This document shows, in pieces, positions 51,049 through 61,123 of a stretch of 64,000 nt of DNA. The position numbers were made by a program, and so were the translations under genes. Below the pieces are notes generated by a model. It saw nothing but the letters and a program-made list of their open reading frames with translations. It made no database searches and had not been told where the DNA came from. How positions within the stretch are numbered: the stretch's first letter is position 1; each line of letters starts with the position of its first letter. Location of the stretch: assembly GCA_937884975.1 (NCBI GenBank), contig CAKZZS010000073.1, forward strand, positions 1 to 64,000, in the 5' to 3' direction. This DNA is from an uncultured Clostridia bacterium (GTDB lineage: Bacteria > Bacillota > Clostridia > Oscillospirales > Acutalibacteraceae).

Positions 51049-51269
51049 AAAACGTTGTGATAACCGTTAGTGAAAGTATGTCAGAAAAAACATACGCTAC
51101 GCTTTTAGACGGTATTAAAACAAAATTCGGTGAAGATATTAAAGTCACAAAGCGTGTTGACACCTCGCTTATCGGCGGCTTCGTGCTTAATGTTGACGGC
51201 GTTGTTTATGACAACAGCATTTCTTCACAGCTTAATTTAATTAACAAAGAAATGAATTCTCAGAGGTAA
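51045..51269 (+). CDS. atpH: Short ATP synthase delta subunit (C-terminal domain only)
   Basis: Only 74 residues are encoded between atpF and atpA; delta subunits are usually near 180. The sequence (VTKRVDTSLIGGFVLNVDG, VVYDNSISSQLNLI) corresponds to the C-terminal delta domain that binds the b-subunit. The N-terminal six-helix domain that binds alpha is missing, and no reading frame upstream supplies it because atpF overlaps the start. The ATGA overlap and operon position support this as the real gene. Confidence 0.85.
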   Translation: MKNVVITVSESMSEKTYATLLDGIKTKFGEDIKVTKRVDTSLIGGFVLNVDGVVYDNSISSQLNLINKEMNSQR

Positions 51270-51272
51270 GGT

Positions 51273-52772
51273 ATGAGTGATTTTTTAACGGAAAACATAA
51301 GTTCATATCTTAAAAGAATAGTTGACTCTTACGAATTCAAGCCTATCTCCTACCGCTATGGTACGGTCGAAAAGCTCGGTGACGGCGTTGTACGCGTCAG
51401 CGGGCTGCCCGACTGCTGTTACGGTGAATTGCTTGAATTTGACAGCGGCGCTTACGGTATGGTAATGGACCTTGAGGAAAACTCCGTCGGCGCAGTGCTT
51501 CTTGAAAAATCGAATATTGTAAGAGTCGGTGAAACAGTCAAGGGTACGGGCAGAGTTGTCCGCACGCCCGTCGGCGAATGTTGCCTGGGAAGAGTTATTG
51601 ACCCTATAGGCAGACCGTTTGACGGAAAAGAGCTGAATGCGGATATTTTCTATCCGGTTGAAAGACCTGCGCCGAAGCTTATTGACAGACGTCCCGTTGA
51701 CACTCCTCTTCAGACGGGCTTCATTTCAATTGACAGTATGATTCCCATCGGCAGAGGTCAGCGTGAGCTTATAATCGGCGACAGACAGACAGGTAAAACC
51801 TCTATATGCGTTGATACAATTGTCAACCAGAAGGGTCAGGATATTATTTGTATTTACTGCGCTATCGGTCAAAAGGCTTCAACCGTTGCAGGCGTAATTA
51901 AAACGCTTACTGACAACGGCGCAATGGATTATTCCATTGTTGTTGCTTCAACCGCGGCGGACAGCCCCGCAATGCAGTATCTTGCCCCCTATTCCGCCTG
52001 CGCAATAGGCGAATATTTCAGCGAGCACGGAAAGGACGTTCTTGTGGTATACGACGACCTTTCAAAGCACGCAATCGCTTACAGAACAATGTCCCTGCTT
52101 CTTCACAGACCGCCCGGACGCGAAGCATATCCCGGCGACGTATTCTATCTTCATTCAAGACTTCTTGAAAGAGCGGCGTGCCTTTCAAAGGAAAAAGGCG
52201 GCGGAACTCTTACTGCTTTGCCGATAATTGAAACTATGGGCGGTAACATTTCCGCCTACATTCCCACAAACGTTATTTCAATTACGGACGGTCAGATTTA
52301 TCTTGAAAGCGAGTTGTTCCACAGCGGAGTGCGCCCTGCGGTAAACACCGGTCTTTCCGTTTCGCGTGTCGGCAGAAGCGCCCAGAGAAACGCTATGAAG
52401 AAGGTTTCCGGTTCTTTAAGAATTGAGCTTGCCCAATACCGTGAAATGGCTGTTTTTGCCCGTTTCGGCGCGGATATTGACGACACGACAAAGGCAATGC
52501 TTGAACGCGGAGAACACCTTACCGCTTTATTTAATCAGGGCAGACTTGACACATACTCGTTAAGTAAAATGGTTATTATGCTTTACGCCTTCAACAGAAA
52601 GGCTTTCAAAGGCGTTGAAAACTCTATGCTTGACGAAAAGAGCAATGAGCTTTACTCCTTTATTGAAAGCAAATATCCGTCAGTTATTAAGAATATTGAA
52701 ACAACCTATGACCTTGACGAGAGCACTGCGGATACACTGAAATCCGCTATCAAAGAGTGGGTGTCGCTTTGA
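51273..52772 (+). CDS. atpA: ATP synthase F1 subunit alpha
   Basis: The 499-residue product has a Walker A motif GDRQTGKTS (169-177), DVLVVYDDLSKHA, and the alpha signature PGREAYPGDVFYLHSRLLERA. It binds non-catalytic nucleotide and pairs with beta. Length and motifs are normal. It lacks any extended N-terminal part that would replace the missing delta domain (MSDFLTENISSYLKRIVDSY is normal). Confidence 0.96.
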   Translation: MSDFLTENISSYLKRIVDSYEFKPISYRYGTVEKLGDGVVRVSGLPDCCYGELLEFDSGAYGMVMDLEENSVGAVLLEKSNIVRVGETVKGTGRVVRTPVGECCLGRVIDPIGRPFDGKELNADIFYPVERPAPKLIDRRPVDTPLQTGFISIDSMIPIGRGQRELIIGDRQTGKTSICVDTIVNQKGQDIICIYCAIGQKASTVAGVIKTLTDNGAMDYSIVVASTAADSPAMQYLAPYSACAIGEYFSEHGKDVLVVYDDLSKHAIAYRTMSLLLHRPPGREAYPGDVFYLHSRLLERAACLSKEKGGGTLTALPIIETMGGNISAYIPTNVISITDGQIYLESELFHSGVRPAVNTGLSVSRVGRSAQRNAMKKVSGSLRIELAQYREMAVFARFGADIDDTTKAMLERGEHLTALFNQGRLDTYSLSKMVIMLYAFNRKAFKGVENSMLDEKSNELYSFIESKYPSVIKNIETTYDLDESTADTLKSAIKEWVSL

Positions 52773-53638
52773 AAAATATGAACGAAATCCGCCGACACAT
52801 CAAGGCGGTTGAACAAACAAGGCAAATTACAAACGCTATGTATCTGCTCTCCACATCGCAGATGAAAAGGGCAATAAGTAAAATGACCTTTAACAGAACT
52901 TACCTGAGAAGAATCAGGGCGACTGTAAAGGACATACTTATCCACACCGACAAAAAGCACGTTTACCTTGAGGACAGAGGCAATAAAAGACAGGCTTTTG
53001 TGGTTATCGGAGCCGATAAGGAAATGTGCGGCTCTTACAATAACGATATATTAAAAGCTGCAAAAAGCTCACTTAAGGAATGCGAAGAACCGCTTATAAT
53101 GACTGTCGGAATATGCGCCCAGTCGGGACTTGAGCAGGCAGGCTATGAAATTTATAAGCACTGGTACGGCGCGTCTCAAAACCCGTTTGTCTACCATGCA
53201 AGGGAAATTACGGAAAGTCTTGTCGACCTGTACCTTAACAATGAAATTGACGAAGCTTACGTTATTTTTACAAGGTACTATTCACAGACGAACCAGACTA
53301 TTCGTTGTATGAGACTTCTCCCCTTGCATCTTGAGGATTTTTCAAAAATCGAGCTTGAATTCGATAAACCGAGACAAATTGATTTCACCCCGTCCTTTGA
53401 CGAGGTATTCGATACAATGGTTCCCGAATACATTATCGGATATATCTACGCGGCATTAAATCACGCGTCAGCCTGCGAAAACATTGCAAGGATGAACGCA
53501 ATGCAGTCTGCAACAAGAAACGCAGATGAAATGATAGATAAGCTTACAAGGGAATTTAACGCCGCAAGACAGCTTTCCATCACAAACGAAATAACCGAAA
53601 TCGCTTCGGCTTCAAGCCTTGCCGAACAAGCGATTTAA
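52769..53638 (+). CDS. atpG: ATP synthase F1 subunit gamma
   Basis: The TTG at 52769 is chosen because it overlaps the atpA stop (TTGA) and gives the usual MKNMNEIRRHI start; the ATG at 52778 is possible. The 289-residue product has two terminal helices forming the rotor shaft (TRQITNAMYLLSTSQM and ENIARMNAMQSATRNADEMI). The central ADKEMCGSYNND replaces the more usual GLCGSYN-type segment, so gamma is somewhat divergent. Confidence 0.92.
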   Translation: MKNMNEIRRHIKAVEQTRQITNAMYLLSTSQMKRAISKMTFNRTYLRRIRATVKDILIHTDKKHVYLEDRGNKRQAFVVIGADKEMCGSYNNDILKAAKSSLKECEEPLIMTVGICAQSGLEQAGYEIYKHWYGASQNPFVYHAREITESLVDLYLNNEIDEAYVIFTRYYSQTNQTIRCMRLLPLHLEDFSKIELEFDKPRQIDFTPSFDEVFDTMVPEYIIGYIYAALNHASACENIARMNAMQSATRNADEMIDKLTREFNAARQLSITNEITEIASASSLAEQAI

Positions 53639-53654
53639 CGCTTTGGAGTAGATT

Positions 53655-55053
<1,399 letters not shown>

Positions 55054-55061
<8 letters not shown>

Positions 55062-55470
55062 TACTTTTAAACTTGAAATACTCACCCCTAAAAGACAGTT
55101 TTTCAGCTCCGACGTTGAAGCGCTTACTTTCACTTCGACCGACGGCGAAAGAACTATTCTTGCAAGGCACGCGCCGATGATTTCAACTCTCGGTATCGGA
55201 GAGCTTAAAATCAAGCAGGACGGCGATTGGAAAACTGCTTTTCAGTCGGAGGGATTTGTTGAGGTTCGTCCCGACGAGGTGCTTGTTTTCTCCCAGCTTT
55301 GCGAATGGGATAACGAAATTGACGTTGTTCACGTCCAGAAAATCAAGGACGCAATTGAAGAGGAAGCAAGAAGCCAGCAGAGTATTTACGAACAAAAGCA
55401 CACTGCAATTTCCCTTACAAGGGCTATGACGCGCTTAAAGGTTGCGAACAATTCAAAAACAAGATTATAA
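55054..55470 (+). CDS. atpC: ATP synthase F1 subunit epsilon
   Basis: The 138-residue product starts with the beta-sandwich domain (FKLEILTPKRQFFSSDVEAL, ILARHAPMISTLGIGELKI). It ends with a helical hairpin (IKDAIEEEARSQQSIYEQ and LTRAMTRLKVAN). It regulates hydrolysis by the enzyme. A strong terminator follows and ends the operon. Confidence 0.93.
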
Positions 55471-55475
55471 AAATA

Positions 55476-55509
55476 ACGGGTAAGAGATTTCCTCTTACCC
55501 GTATTTTTT
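55476..55509 (+). terminator. Terminator of the ATP synthase operon
   Basis: ACGGGTAAGAG pairs with CTCTTACCCGT around a five-base loop, followed by ATTTTTT. Confidence 0.92.
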
Positions 55510-55519
55510 GTTTAATTTC

Positions 55520-57382
55520 TTATTTCTTTTTGGAAAGCGCGTCCTTGAGATTTTCTACTCCGAGAATGTGAGTATTATAAAAGTCACTGCCCTTTTGCAG
55601 TTCTTTATTAACGTAATTTAAACCGTACTCTTCATAAACGGTCTTTTTACCGCTGAAAAGGTTTGTGCCGATTCCAAGTCGCTCGCCTTCAATTTTACCG
55701 CCGATAGACGCTACTATTGTCGGGAAATAATCCCAGTTGGACCACAGTCGGTTATTTGTTATATTGTAATCCTTCGTTGCGACACCGGGCGCAGGATTTA
55801 TTATAACGTTATACTGCGTTCTGTGATAGCTGCTGTCAAATTTGTATTCCTCAAAGAACTCGGTATCCATACTCAGGTGGTCGCCTATAAGAACAATAGT
55901 TGTATTTTCATAAAACGGCTGTTTTTGAATCCATTTTACAAATTCATAGACGTCCTTTGAGCTGTTATAAAGCGCATTTGCATAGTGGCTCTTATAAGGC
56001 GTATCGGAACCGGGTGAAATGTATCCGCCCGGACGGTGAGTGTCAGCCGTTTCCATCGTGAAATTGAACGGCTTTCCGGTTTTATAAAGCCTTGTTATTT
56101 CATCCTTTGCAAATTCAAAAAGCTTTTCGTCCTCAAAGCCCCACCAGACCTTATAATCACTCGGAATCAGATTATTCTTTTTTGCATAGTTATAGTCCAT
56201 CATCTTCCAGTTGCCGTGGGTGCTGTAAAGATAATCAAGTCCGCCGAATTTTGCAGACGCGCCTATCATACAGGTCTGTTCATAACCCAGTGATTCAAGC
56301 AACTCGCCGAGTGTATTTGCGCCGGGAAGGAAGCTTCCGTCAGCGCCGTAGGAATTATGAAGTCCGGGAGCTTTCATAGGAAGTCCCGTAAGCTGATTAA
56401 CCATTGAAGCTAACGACCACTGGGTACCCGTACCCTGCTGCGGTCCGCCGAAATAGTTATCCGTATCGGAGAAAACGGTTCCCTCGTGACCGAGGTCGGC
56501 TAACTCGGGAATTATATTTTCATTAAGATATCCGCCGAGTTCCTTTGAAAGATAACTGTTCTCCATTGACTCAAGATAGATGTGAATGAGGTTTCTCTTC
56601 TTTTCGGGAAATTCGATTTTCGCTTCAAGAGGATCAACGTAGTTTTCTTCAATAAAATTGGATTTAAGGAAATAGGATTTGAATACGTCCTTAAGCTTAA
56701 AGCCCCTTACGCCGATTCTTACGCCGTACAGAAGAACAAGAAAAGAAAACAGTAAGCAGAGAATTTTCTTAAGCGAATCCTTAAGCACTGTAATTCTTTC
56801 GTTCTTATAAATATATACAAGCTTGAACCTTGTAAGAAGAACAATACCGAAAGCGACAAGAGCAAAAACGCTCAGTAATACGGGGCCCTCAATACCGCTT
56901 GTATATACGCTCGCCTCGGTTCCTTCAGTCGGAGAGGTAAGGTTAATAATTAACTGGTCTCCCGTAACATCGCCGAAGGCTTCCTTGCCCCAGGATGTTC
57001 CGACTGCGGCAAACACACCGAAAAATACGCACGCGCAGGCAACAAGAATAACAAGCCTGCGAAGATGCTTATGCTTAATTTCGTCAGCCTTATCAAATAC
57101 CAGGCGTCCTCTTAACAGGGCAAGCACCGTCTGGGTAAGAATGCCGACAAGAATACCGACAAGAAGAACAAGTATGTAATCAATTTTTCCGTACGAGGAC
57201 GAATCAATAAAATGTTCAAACTTGAAAACGTAGAGAAGTATTGCAAAGGTAAAGGGAAGCACCGAAGCAATATTCAATAAAACAACCTTGATAATATTTT
57301 TTGTGTTTCTCTCCTCAAGGTTAAAAAAGATTTCAACAACTGAGCAAATGACTGCTGCAATTAAAGTAATTAAAATAACCAT
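55520..57382 (-). CDS. Sulfatase-fold phosphoglycerol transferase (LTA synthase/MdoB-like)
   Basis: The 620-residue product has five membrane helices (about residues 3-235), then an extracellular alkaline-phosphatase-superfamily domain. Key features are IHIYLESMENSYL (metal site Glu), GGPQQGTGTQWSLASMV (nucleophile Thr), METADTHRPGG and IGDHLSMD (metal ligands). The QGTGTQWS form is closer to MdoB/OpgB phosphoglycerol transferases than to Staphylococcus LtaS. It should transfer phosphoglycerol to an envelope glycan or glycolipid. It begins 24 bases after galT and is probably co-transcribed with it. Confidence 0.9.
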   Translation of the reverse strand: MVILITLIAAVICSVVEIFFNLEERNTKNIIKVVLLNIASVLPFTFAILLYVFKFEHFIDSSSYGKIDYILVLLVGILVGILTQTVLALLRGRLVFDKADEIKHKHLRRLVILVACACVFFGVFAAVGTSWGKEAFGDVTGDQLIINLTSPTEGTEASVYTSGIEGPVLLSVFALVAFGIVLLTRFKLVYIYKNERITVLKDSLKKILCLLFSFLVLLYGVRIGVRGFKLKDVFKSYFLKSNFIEENYVDPLEAKIEFPEKKRNLIHIYLESMENSYLSKELGGYLNENIIPELADLGHEGTVFSDTDNYFGGPQQGTGTQWSLASMVNQLTGLPMKAPGLHNSYGADGSFLPGANTLGELLESLGYEQTCMIGASAKFGGLDYLYSTHGNWKMMDYNYAKKNNLIPSDYKVWWGFEDEKLFEFAKDEITRLYKTGKPFNFTMETADTHRPGGYISPGSDTPYKSHYANALYNSSKDVYEFVKWIQKQPFYENTTIVLIGDHLSMDTEFFEEYKFDSSYHRTQYNVIINPAPGVATKDYNITNNRLWSNWDYFPTIVASIGGKIEGERLGIGTNLFSGKKTVYEEYGLNYVNKELQKGSDFYNTHILGVENLKDALSKKK

Positions 57383-57406
57383 TTACATATCCTTCTTTAA
57401 ATACTT

Positions 57407-58897
57407 TTATTTTACGCAGTTGATAAATCTTAGGAACTGCTCTTTTCCTTTTTCGTTGCGTTCAAACACGCCGCATTGACCGAGAATAGACGTAAATACA
57501 ATACCGATTTCATCCTTTAAGATTTCCTCGCAGTTTTCTTCGGTAATTACGTATTTTTCCTTAATCATTTCCGCCCATTCTTTATGCTTTGAAATTCTTT
57601 CATCCGAAGCAATATCCTTATTATTGATTATTGCGTCCTTAAGAAGAGCCATTTCCTCCTTAAGCCTTGACGGAAGAACGGCAAGTCCCATTACCTCAAT
57701 AAGACCGATATTTTCTTTCTTTATATGATGGTATTCGGGATGCGGATGATAGAAGCCGAGCGGACACTCATCCGTTGTAATATTATTACGGAGAACGAGG
57801 TCCATTTCAAACTTTCCGTTTTTCATTCTCGCGATAGGCGTAATCGTGTTATGCGGTGTTCCGTCCGTTTCCGAATAGATAAACGCTTCTTCGTCGGTAT
57901 ATCCTCTCCATGCAGTGAGAATTTTATCAGACAAATCAACAATAGCCTTGCTGTCGTCACTGATAAGTCGGATAACGCTCATCGGCCACTTTACTATTCC
58001 GGCTTCAATATTCTCAAAGCCGTCAAATTTAACGGGAGTTTCAATTTCAGCCTTTGCCATTGCAAACTCGTAGTTTCCGCCCTGGAAATGCTCGTGAGTG
58101 AGAATTGAGCCGCCGACAATAGGTAAATCCGCATTTGAGCCGACAAAATAATGCGGAAACTTTTCGACAAAGGCAAGCAGCTTTTCAAACGCTCCCCTGT
58201 TAATTGTCATAGGAATATGCTCACTGTTAAAAACTATGCAGTGTTCGTTATAGTAAACGTAAGGCGAATACTGAAGGAAGAAATCCTCCCCTGCGAGCGA
58301 AATGGGAATAATCCTGTGATTTTGTCTTGCAGGATGATTAACTCTTCCCATATAACCCTCATTTTCCTTGCAAAGCATACATTTCGGATAGGAGCTTTGC
58401 TTCATTGTAAGGGCCGCGGCAATTGCCTTCGGGTCCTTTTCGGGTTTTGAAAGATTAACCGTAATATCAATATCGCCGTAATCGGTTTTTGTTACCCATT
58501 TGATATCGTTTTTAATCCTGTATTCCCTTATGTAATCGCTCTTACGGGAAATGTGGTAGTAATAATCCGTAGCCTCCTTCGGAGAAACGGAATACTTTTC
58601 ATTAAACGCCCTGATGATGTCCGACGGACGCGGCGTGAGTAGTCCCATAATCTTCGTGTCGAATAAATCACGGTAGACAATGCTGTCCTCACACAGCCCG
58701 TTTTCCACTGCGTAACCGAGAATGACCGAAAGAATTGTTTCAAGGTCGGTTTCGTCAGTATTTTCTTCACATTCAAAAGAGTCAAGATTAAGCGCCTGAC
58801 AAACCTGATTTACACTGAAAACAACGTCCTCCTTTTCAATGAGTCCTTCTCTCAACGCGTGGTCAACCAAAGCGGAAATAGCCTGATAAACTGTCAT
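57407..58897 (-). CDS. galT: UDP-glucose-hexose-1-phosphate uridylyltransferase, type II
   Basis: The 496-residue product matches the type II (GalT2) family of Firmicutes rather than the shorter HIT-fold type I. Visible segments are CMLCKENEGYMGRVNHPARQ, GSILTHEHFQGG and PLGFYHPHPEYHHIKKENIG. It converts galactose-1-phosphate and UDP-glucose to UDP-galactose and glucose-1-phosphate in the Leloir pathway. GGAGG precedes the ATG. It is divergent from a sugar symporter gene. Confidence 0.95.
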   Translation of the reverse strand: MTVYQAISALVDHALREGLIEKEDVVFSVNQVCQALNLDSFECEENTDETDLETILSVILGYAVENGLCEDSIVYRDLFDTKIMGLLTPRPSDIIRAFNEKYSVSPKEATDYYYHISRKSDYIREYRIKNDIKWVTKTDYGDIDITVNLSKPEKDPKAIAAALTMKQSSYPKCMLCKENEGYMGRVNHPARQNHRIIPISLAGEDFFLQYSPYVYYNEHCIVFNSEHIPMTINRGAFEKLLAFVEKFPHYFVGSNADLPIVGGSILTHEHFQGGNYEFAMAKAEIETPVKFDGFENIEAGIVKWPMSVIRLISDDSKAIVDLSDKILTAWRGYTDEEAFIYSETDGTPHNTITPIARMKNGKFEMDLVLRNNITTDECPLGFYHPHPEYHHIKKENIGLIEVMGLAVLPSRLKEEMALLKDAIINNKDIASDERISKHKEWAEMIKEKYVITEENCEEILKDEIGIVFTSILGQCGVFERNEKGKEQFLRFINCVK

Positions 58898-58927
58898 TTT
58901 AAGCCTCCGAAAATTACATTTGGATTT

Positions 58928-58956
58928 ATTATACTCTATTTAATAAAAAATGTCTA
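58928..58956 (-). promoter_or_regulatory. Promoter of galT
   Basis: Reading leftwards, TAGACA, 17 bases, TATAAT (58928-58933), 30 bases before the galT ATG. Confidence 0.7.
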
Positions 58957-59031
58957 TAAATTGAGTAATTATTTAATGTTCCAAATTAACGTATCGGTCT
59001 TTGTCTAAAACTCCCAAAAAACAAACAACTC

Positions 59032-59060
59032 TTGAATAATTTAAATGTATATGTTATAAT
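59032..59060 (+). promoter_or_regulatory. Promoter of the sugar symporter
   Basis: TTGAAT, 17 bases, TATAAT (59055-59060), 52 bases before the ATG at 59113. The region between this and the galT promoter has no clear operator palindrome. Confidence 0.7.
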
Positions 59061-59112
59061 TTTCAGGTATAAAAAAGCTTTGAATTTTCAGAGCGAGAAA
59101 AGGAAGGTTGAA

Positions 59113-61062
59113 ATGAGTAGTAAAAAAATTGCAGATGCTGCAACAAAGGTTTCTCACAACACCTATACGAAAAAGGAACTTGCCGGTTACCTTACCGGTC
59201 TTGCAGGTCAGAACATCATTTACAACATTATTGCAACAGGACTTGCGTTCTATTTCCAGAGCGTTATTTTCCTGCCGGCAATAGCGGTTTCTCTTATTTT
59301 TGCGTTGGCAAGAGTCTGGGATGCCATTAACGACCCGATGATGGGTACAATTGTTGATAAGACAAGGACAAAATGGGGTAAATGTAAGCCTTACCTTCTT
59401 TTTATCCCCGGCGTAATCCTTATTACAACAATTCTTCCGTTCATTAACGGAATGTACGCAGAGCCGAATGAAAAGCACGAAATCAGACTTGCTAACAGCA
59501 CGGCTTATGTTGATTATGCGGACACCTTCGCATCCGAAACAATTAAGTTTACGGACGAAAAGGCATACGGCGACACCGAATTATTCAACAGAGAATTTGT
59601 TGTTTCGTCAGTTTCCGGCACGTGGGAGCTTCCCAAAGATTCGGACGGTAAGGTACTTAAGTACACCGACGCCGACGTTAAGAGCGGACTTATTAACGAA
59701 AACGAGGTTGACCAGACGGTTAAAAATGTCGTTATGGTCTATGAGCTTAAGGACGGCAAATACGAAATTGCCGACGAGGTAACCGCTAAAACAGTTGTTC
59801 AGGAATTCCAGAATGAATTCGGCTTCGAAAAGAAGACGGGCGGAAAGGCTGCAGGCATTATCGCTTGGGCTGCTATTTCCTACATACTTTGGGGTATGAC
59901 ATATACCATCGGCGATATTCCGCTTTGGGGCGTTACATCACTTATGACAGAGGATCAGAACGACCGTGCAAAGGTTCTTTCACTTGCGCGTGCGGTTGCT
60001 AACGTAGGTATGATAGGCACTTTGTTTACAATGATCGCTCCCGCATTCCAGGGAATGTTCAAGGCTAAAGGCATGGACGAAGCACATTCGTTACAGGCGG
60101 CTTATATCACCCTCGCAGTAGTAATGACATTGTTCGCTTCCATCCTCTTTGAGTTTGCAGGTCTTTCGGTTAAAGAAAGAGTTTCGACCACAAACGAAAA
60201 AACATATACCATCAAAGAAAACTTTAAGATTATGTTCGGCAACAAGCCTTTCAGACAGATACTCATTTCAGGTATCCTTCGTAGCCCGATTCAGCTTCTC
60301 GGCATTGTTGCAATGACGCTTATTATGTATTATTTCTTTAATAATGACATCGGCGCTACCCTTTCGGGCGATAACGTAATCGGACTTCTTCTGAAGATAG
60401 GCATTCTTGTTATCGGTCTGTTCGGCGGTATGATCGGCTTCCCGCTCTTTGTTCCGAAGCTTATCAAGAAGTTTGAAAAGAAAACACTTTATAACTTCTT
60501 CACACTTGTCGGCGCTATCCCCTTTGCTCTTATCTTCATCTTCTTCATTCTCTACAGAAGAGGCACTGCTGACGGTATCGTCACATGGCTCGGTATGATA
60601 GTTATGAGCATTCTCTTCTTCATGGCAGGCGCTTCAATGGGCTCTCTGAACGTTCTCCAGAGCGTAATGATAGCTGACTGCGTTGACTATGAAGAATATA
60701 ACAACGGCATTCGTCCCGACGGCGTATTCTTCTCCGGTCAGTCCTTTATCACAAAGCTTTCCGCCGGTATTGCATCGCTTATTTCGGGTGCTGTTTACGC
60801 ATTTGTCGGTTTCTCGGATAAGAACATTGCAATTCTTAACAACGCTCTTATCAACGGCGAAAACTTCAAGACATATAACGACGGTAAGTTTGCCGCGGCA
60901 CTGTTCTTCCTTGTTGCAATCCCGCCGGCAATAGGTATGGCACTTGCAGCTATTCCCACTCTTAAATATGCTCTTACAGATAAGGAACACACAAGAATCC
61001 TTGACGAGCTTGTTGCAAGACGTGCAGGAAAAGCAGATGACGCTGAAGAAACAGAAGAATAA
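59113..61062 (+). CDS. GPH-family sugar:cation symporter with a large extracytoplasmic insertion
   Basis: The ATG at 59113 follows AAAAGGAAGG. The 649-residue product has the major-facilitator GPH pattern: an early ARVWDAINDPMMGTIVDKT cytoplasmic loop, then IPLWGVTSLMTEDQNDRAK. Family members are usually 450-500 residues. Here about 130 extra residues (about 115-250, rich in Lys, Glu and Asp) lie between helices 3 and 4, on the outer face. Twelve membrane helices are otherwise expected. It probably imports a galactoside, given divergent galT. The insertion could bind substrate or partner proteins (inference). Confidence 0.87.
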   Translation: MSSKKIADAATKVSHNTYTKKELAGYLTGLAGQNIIYNIIATGLAFYFQSVIFLPAIAVSLIFALARVWDAINDPMMGTIVDKTRTKWGKCKPYLLFIPGVILITTILPFINGMYAEPNEKHEIRLANSTAYVDYADTFASETIKFTDEKAYGDTELFNREFVVSSVSGTWELPKDSDGKVLKYTDADVKSGLINENEVDQTVKNVVMVYELKDGKYEIADEVTAKTVVQEFQNEFGFEKKTGGKAAGIIAWAAISYILWGMTYTIGDIPLWGVTSLMTEDQNDRAKVLSLARAVANVGMIGTLFTMIAPAFQGMFKAKGMDEAHSLQAAYITLAVVMTLFASILFEFAGLSVKERVSTTNEKTYTIKENFKIMFGNKPFRQILISGILRSPIQLLGIVAMTLIMYYFFNNDIGATLSGDNVIGLLLKIGILVIGLFGGMIGFPLFVPKLIKKFEKKTLYNFFTLVGAIPFALIFIFFILYRRGTADGIVTWLGMIVMSILFFMAGASMGSLNVLQSVMIADCVDYEEYNNGIRPDGVFFSGQSFITKLSAGIASLISGAVYAFVGFSDKNIAILNNALINGENFKTYNDGKFAAALFFLVAIPPAIGMALAAIPTLKYALTDKEHTRILDELVARRAGKADDAEETEE

Positions 61063-61080
61063 TTTCTTTTAACAAACCTA

Positions 61081-61111
61081 AACCCCGAGAGTTAATCTCC
61101 CGGGGTTTTCT
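61081..61111. terminator. Terminator between convergent genes
   Basis: AACCCCGAGAG and CTCCCGGGGTT form a stem with one mismatch around a four-base TTAA or similar loop, with T residues on the plus side. It separates the symporter from addA. Confidence 0.85.
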
Positions 61112-61123
61112 TTTATTATTCGC

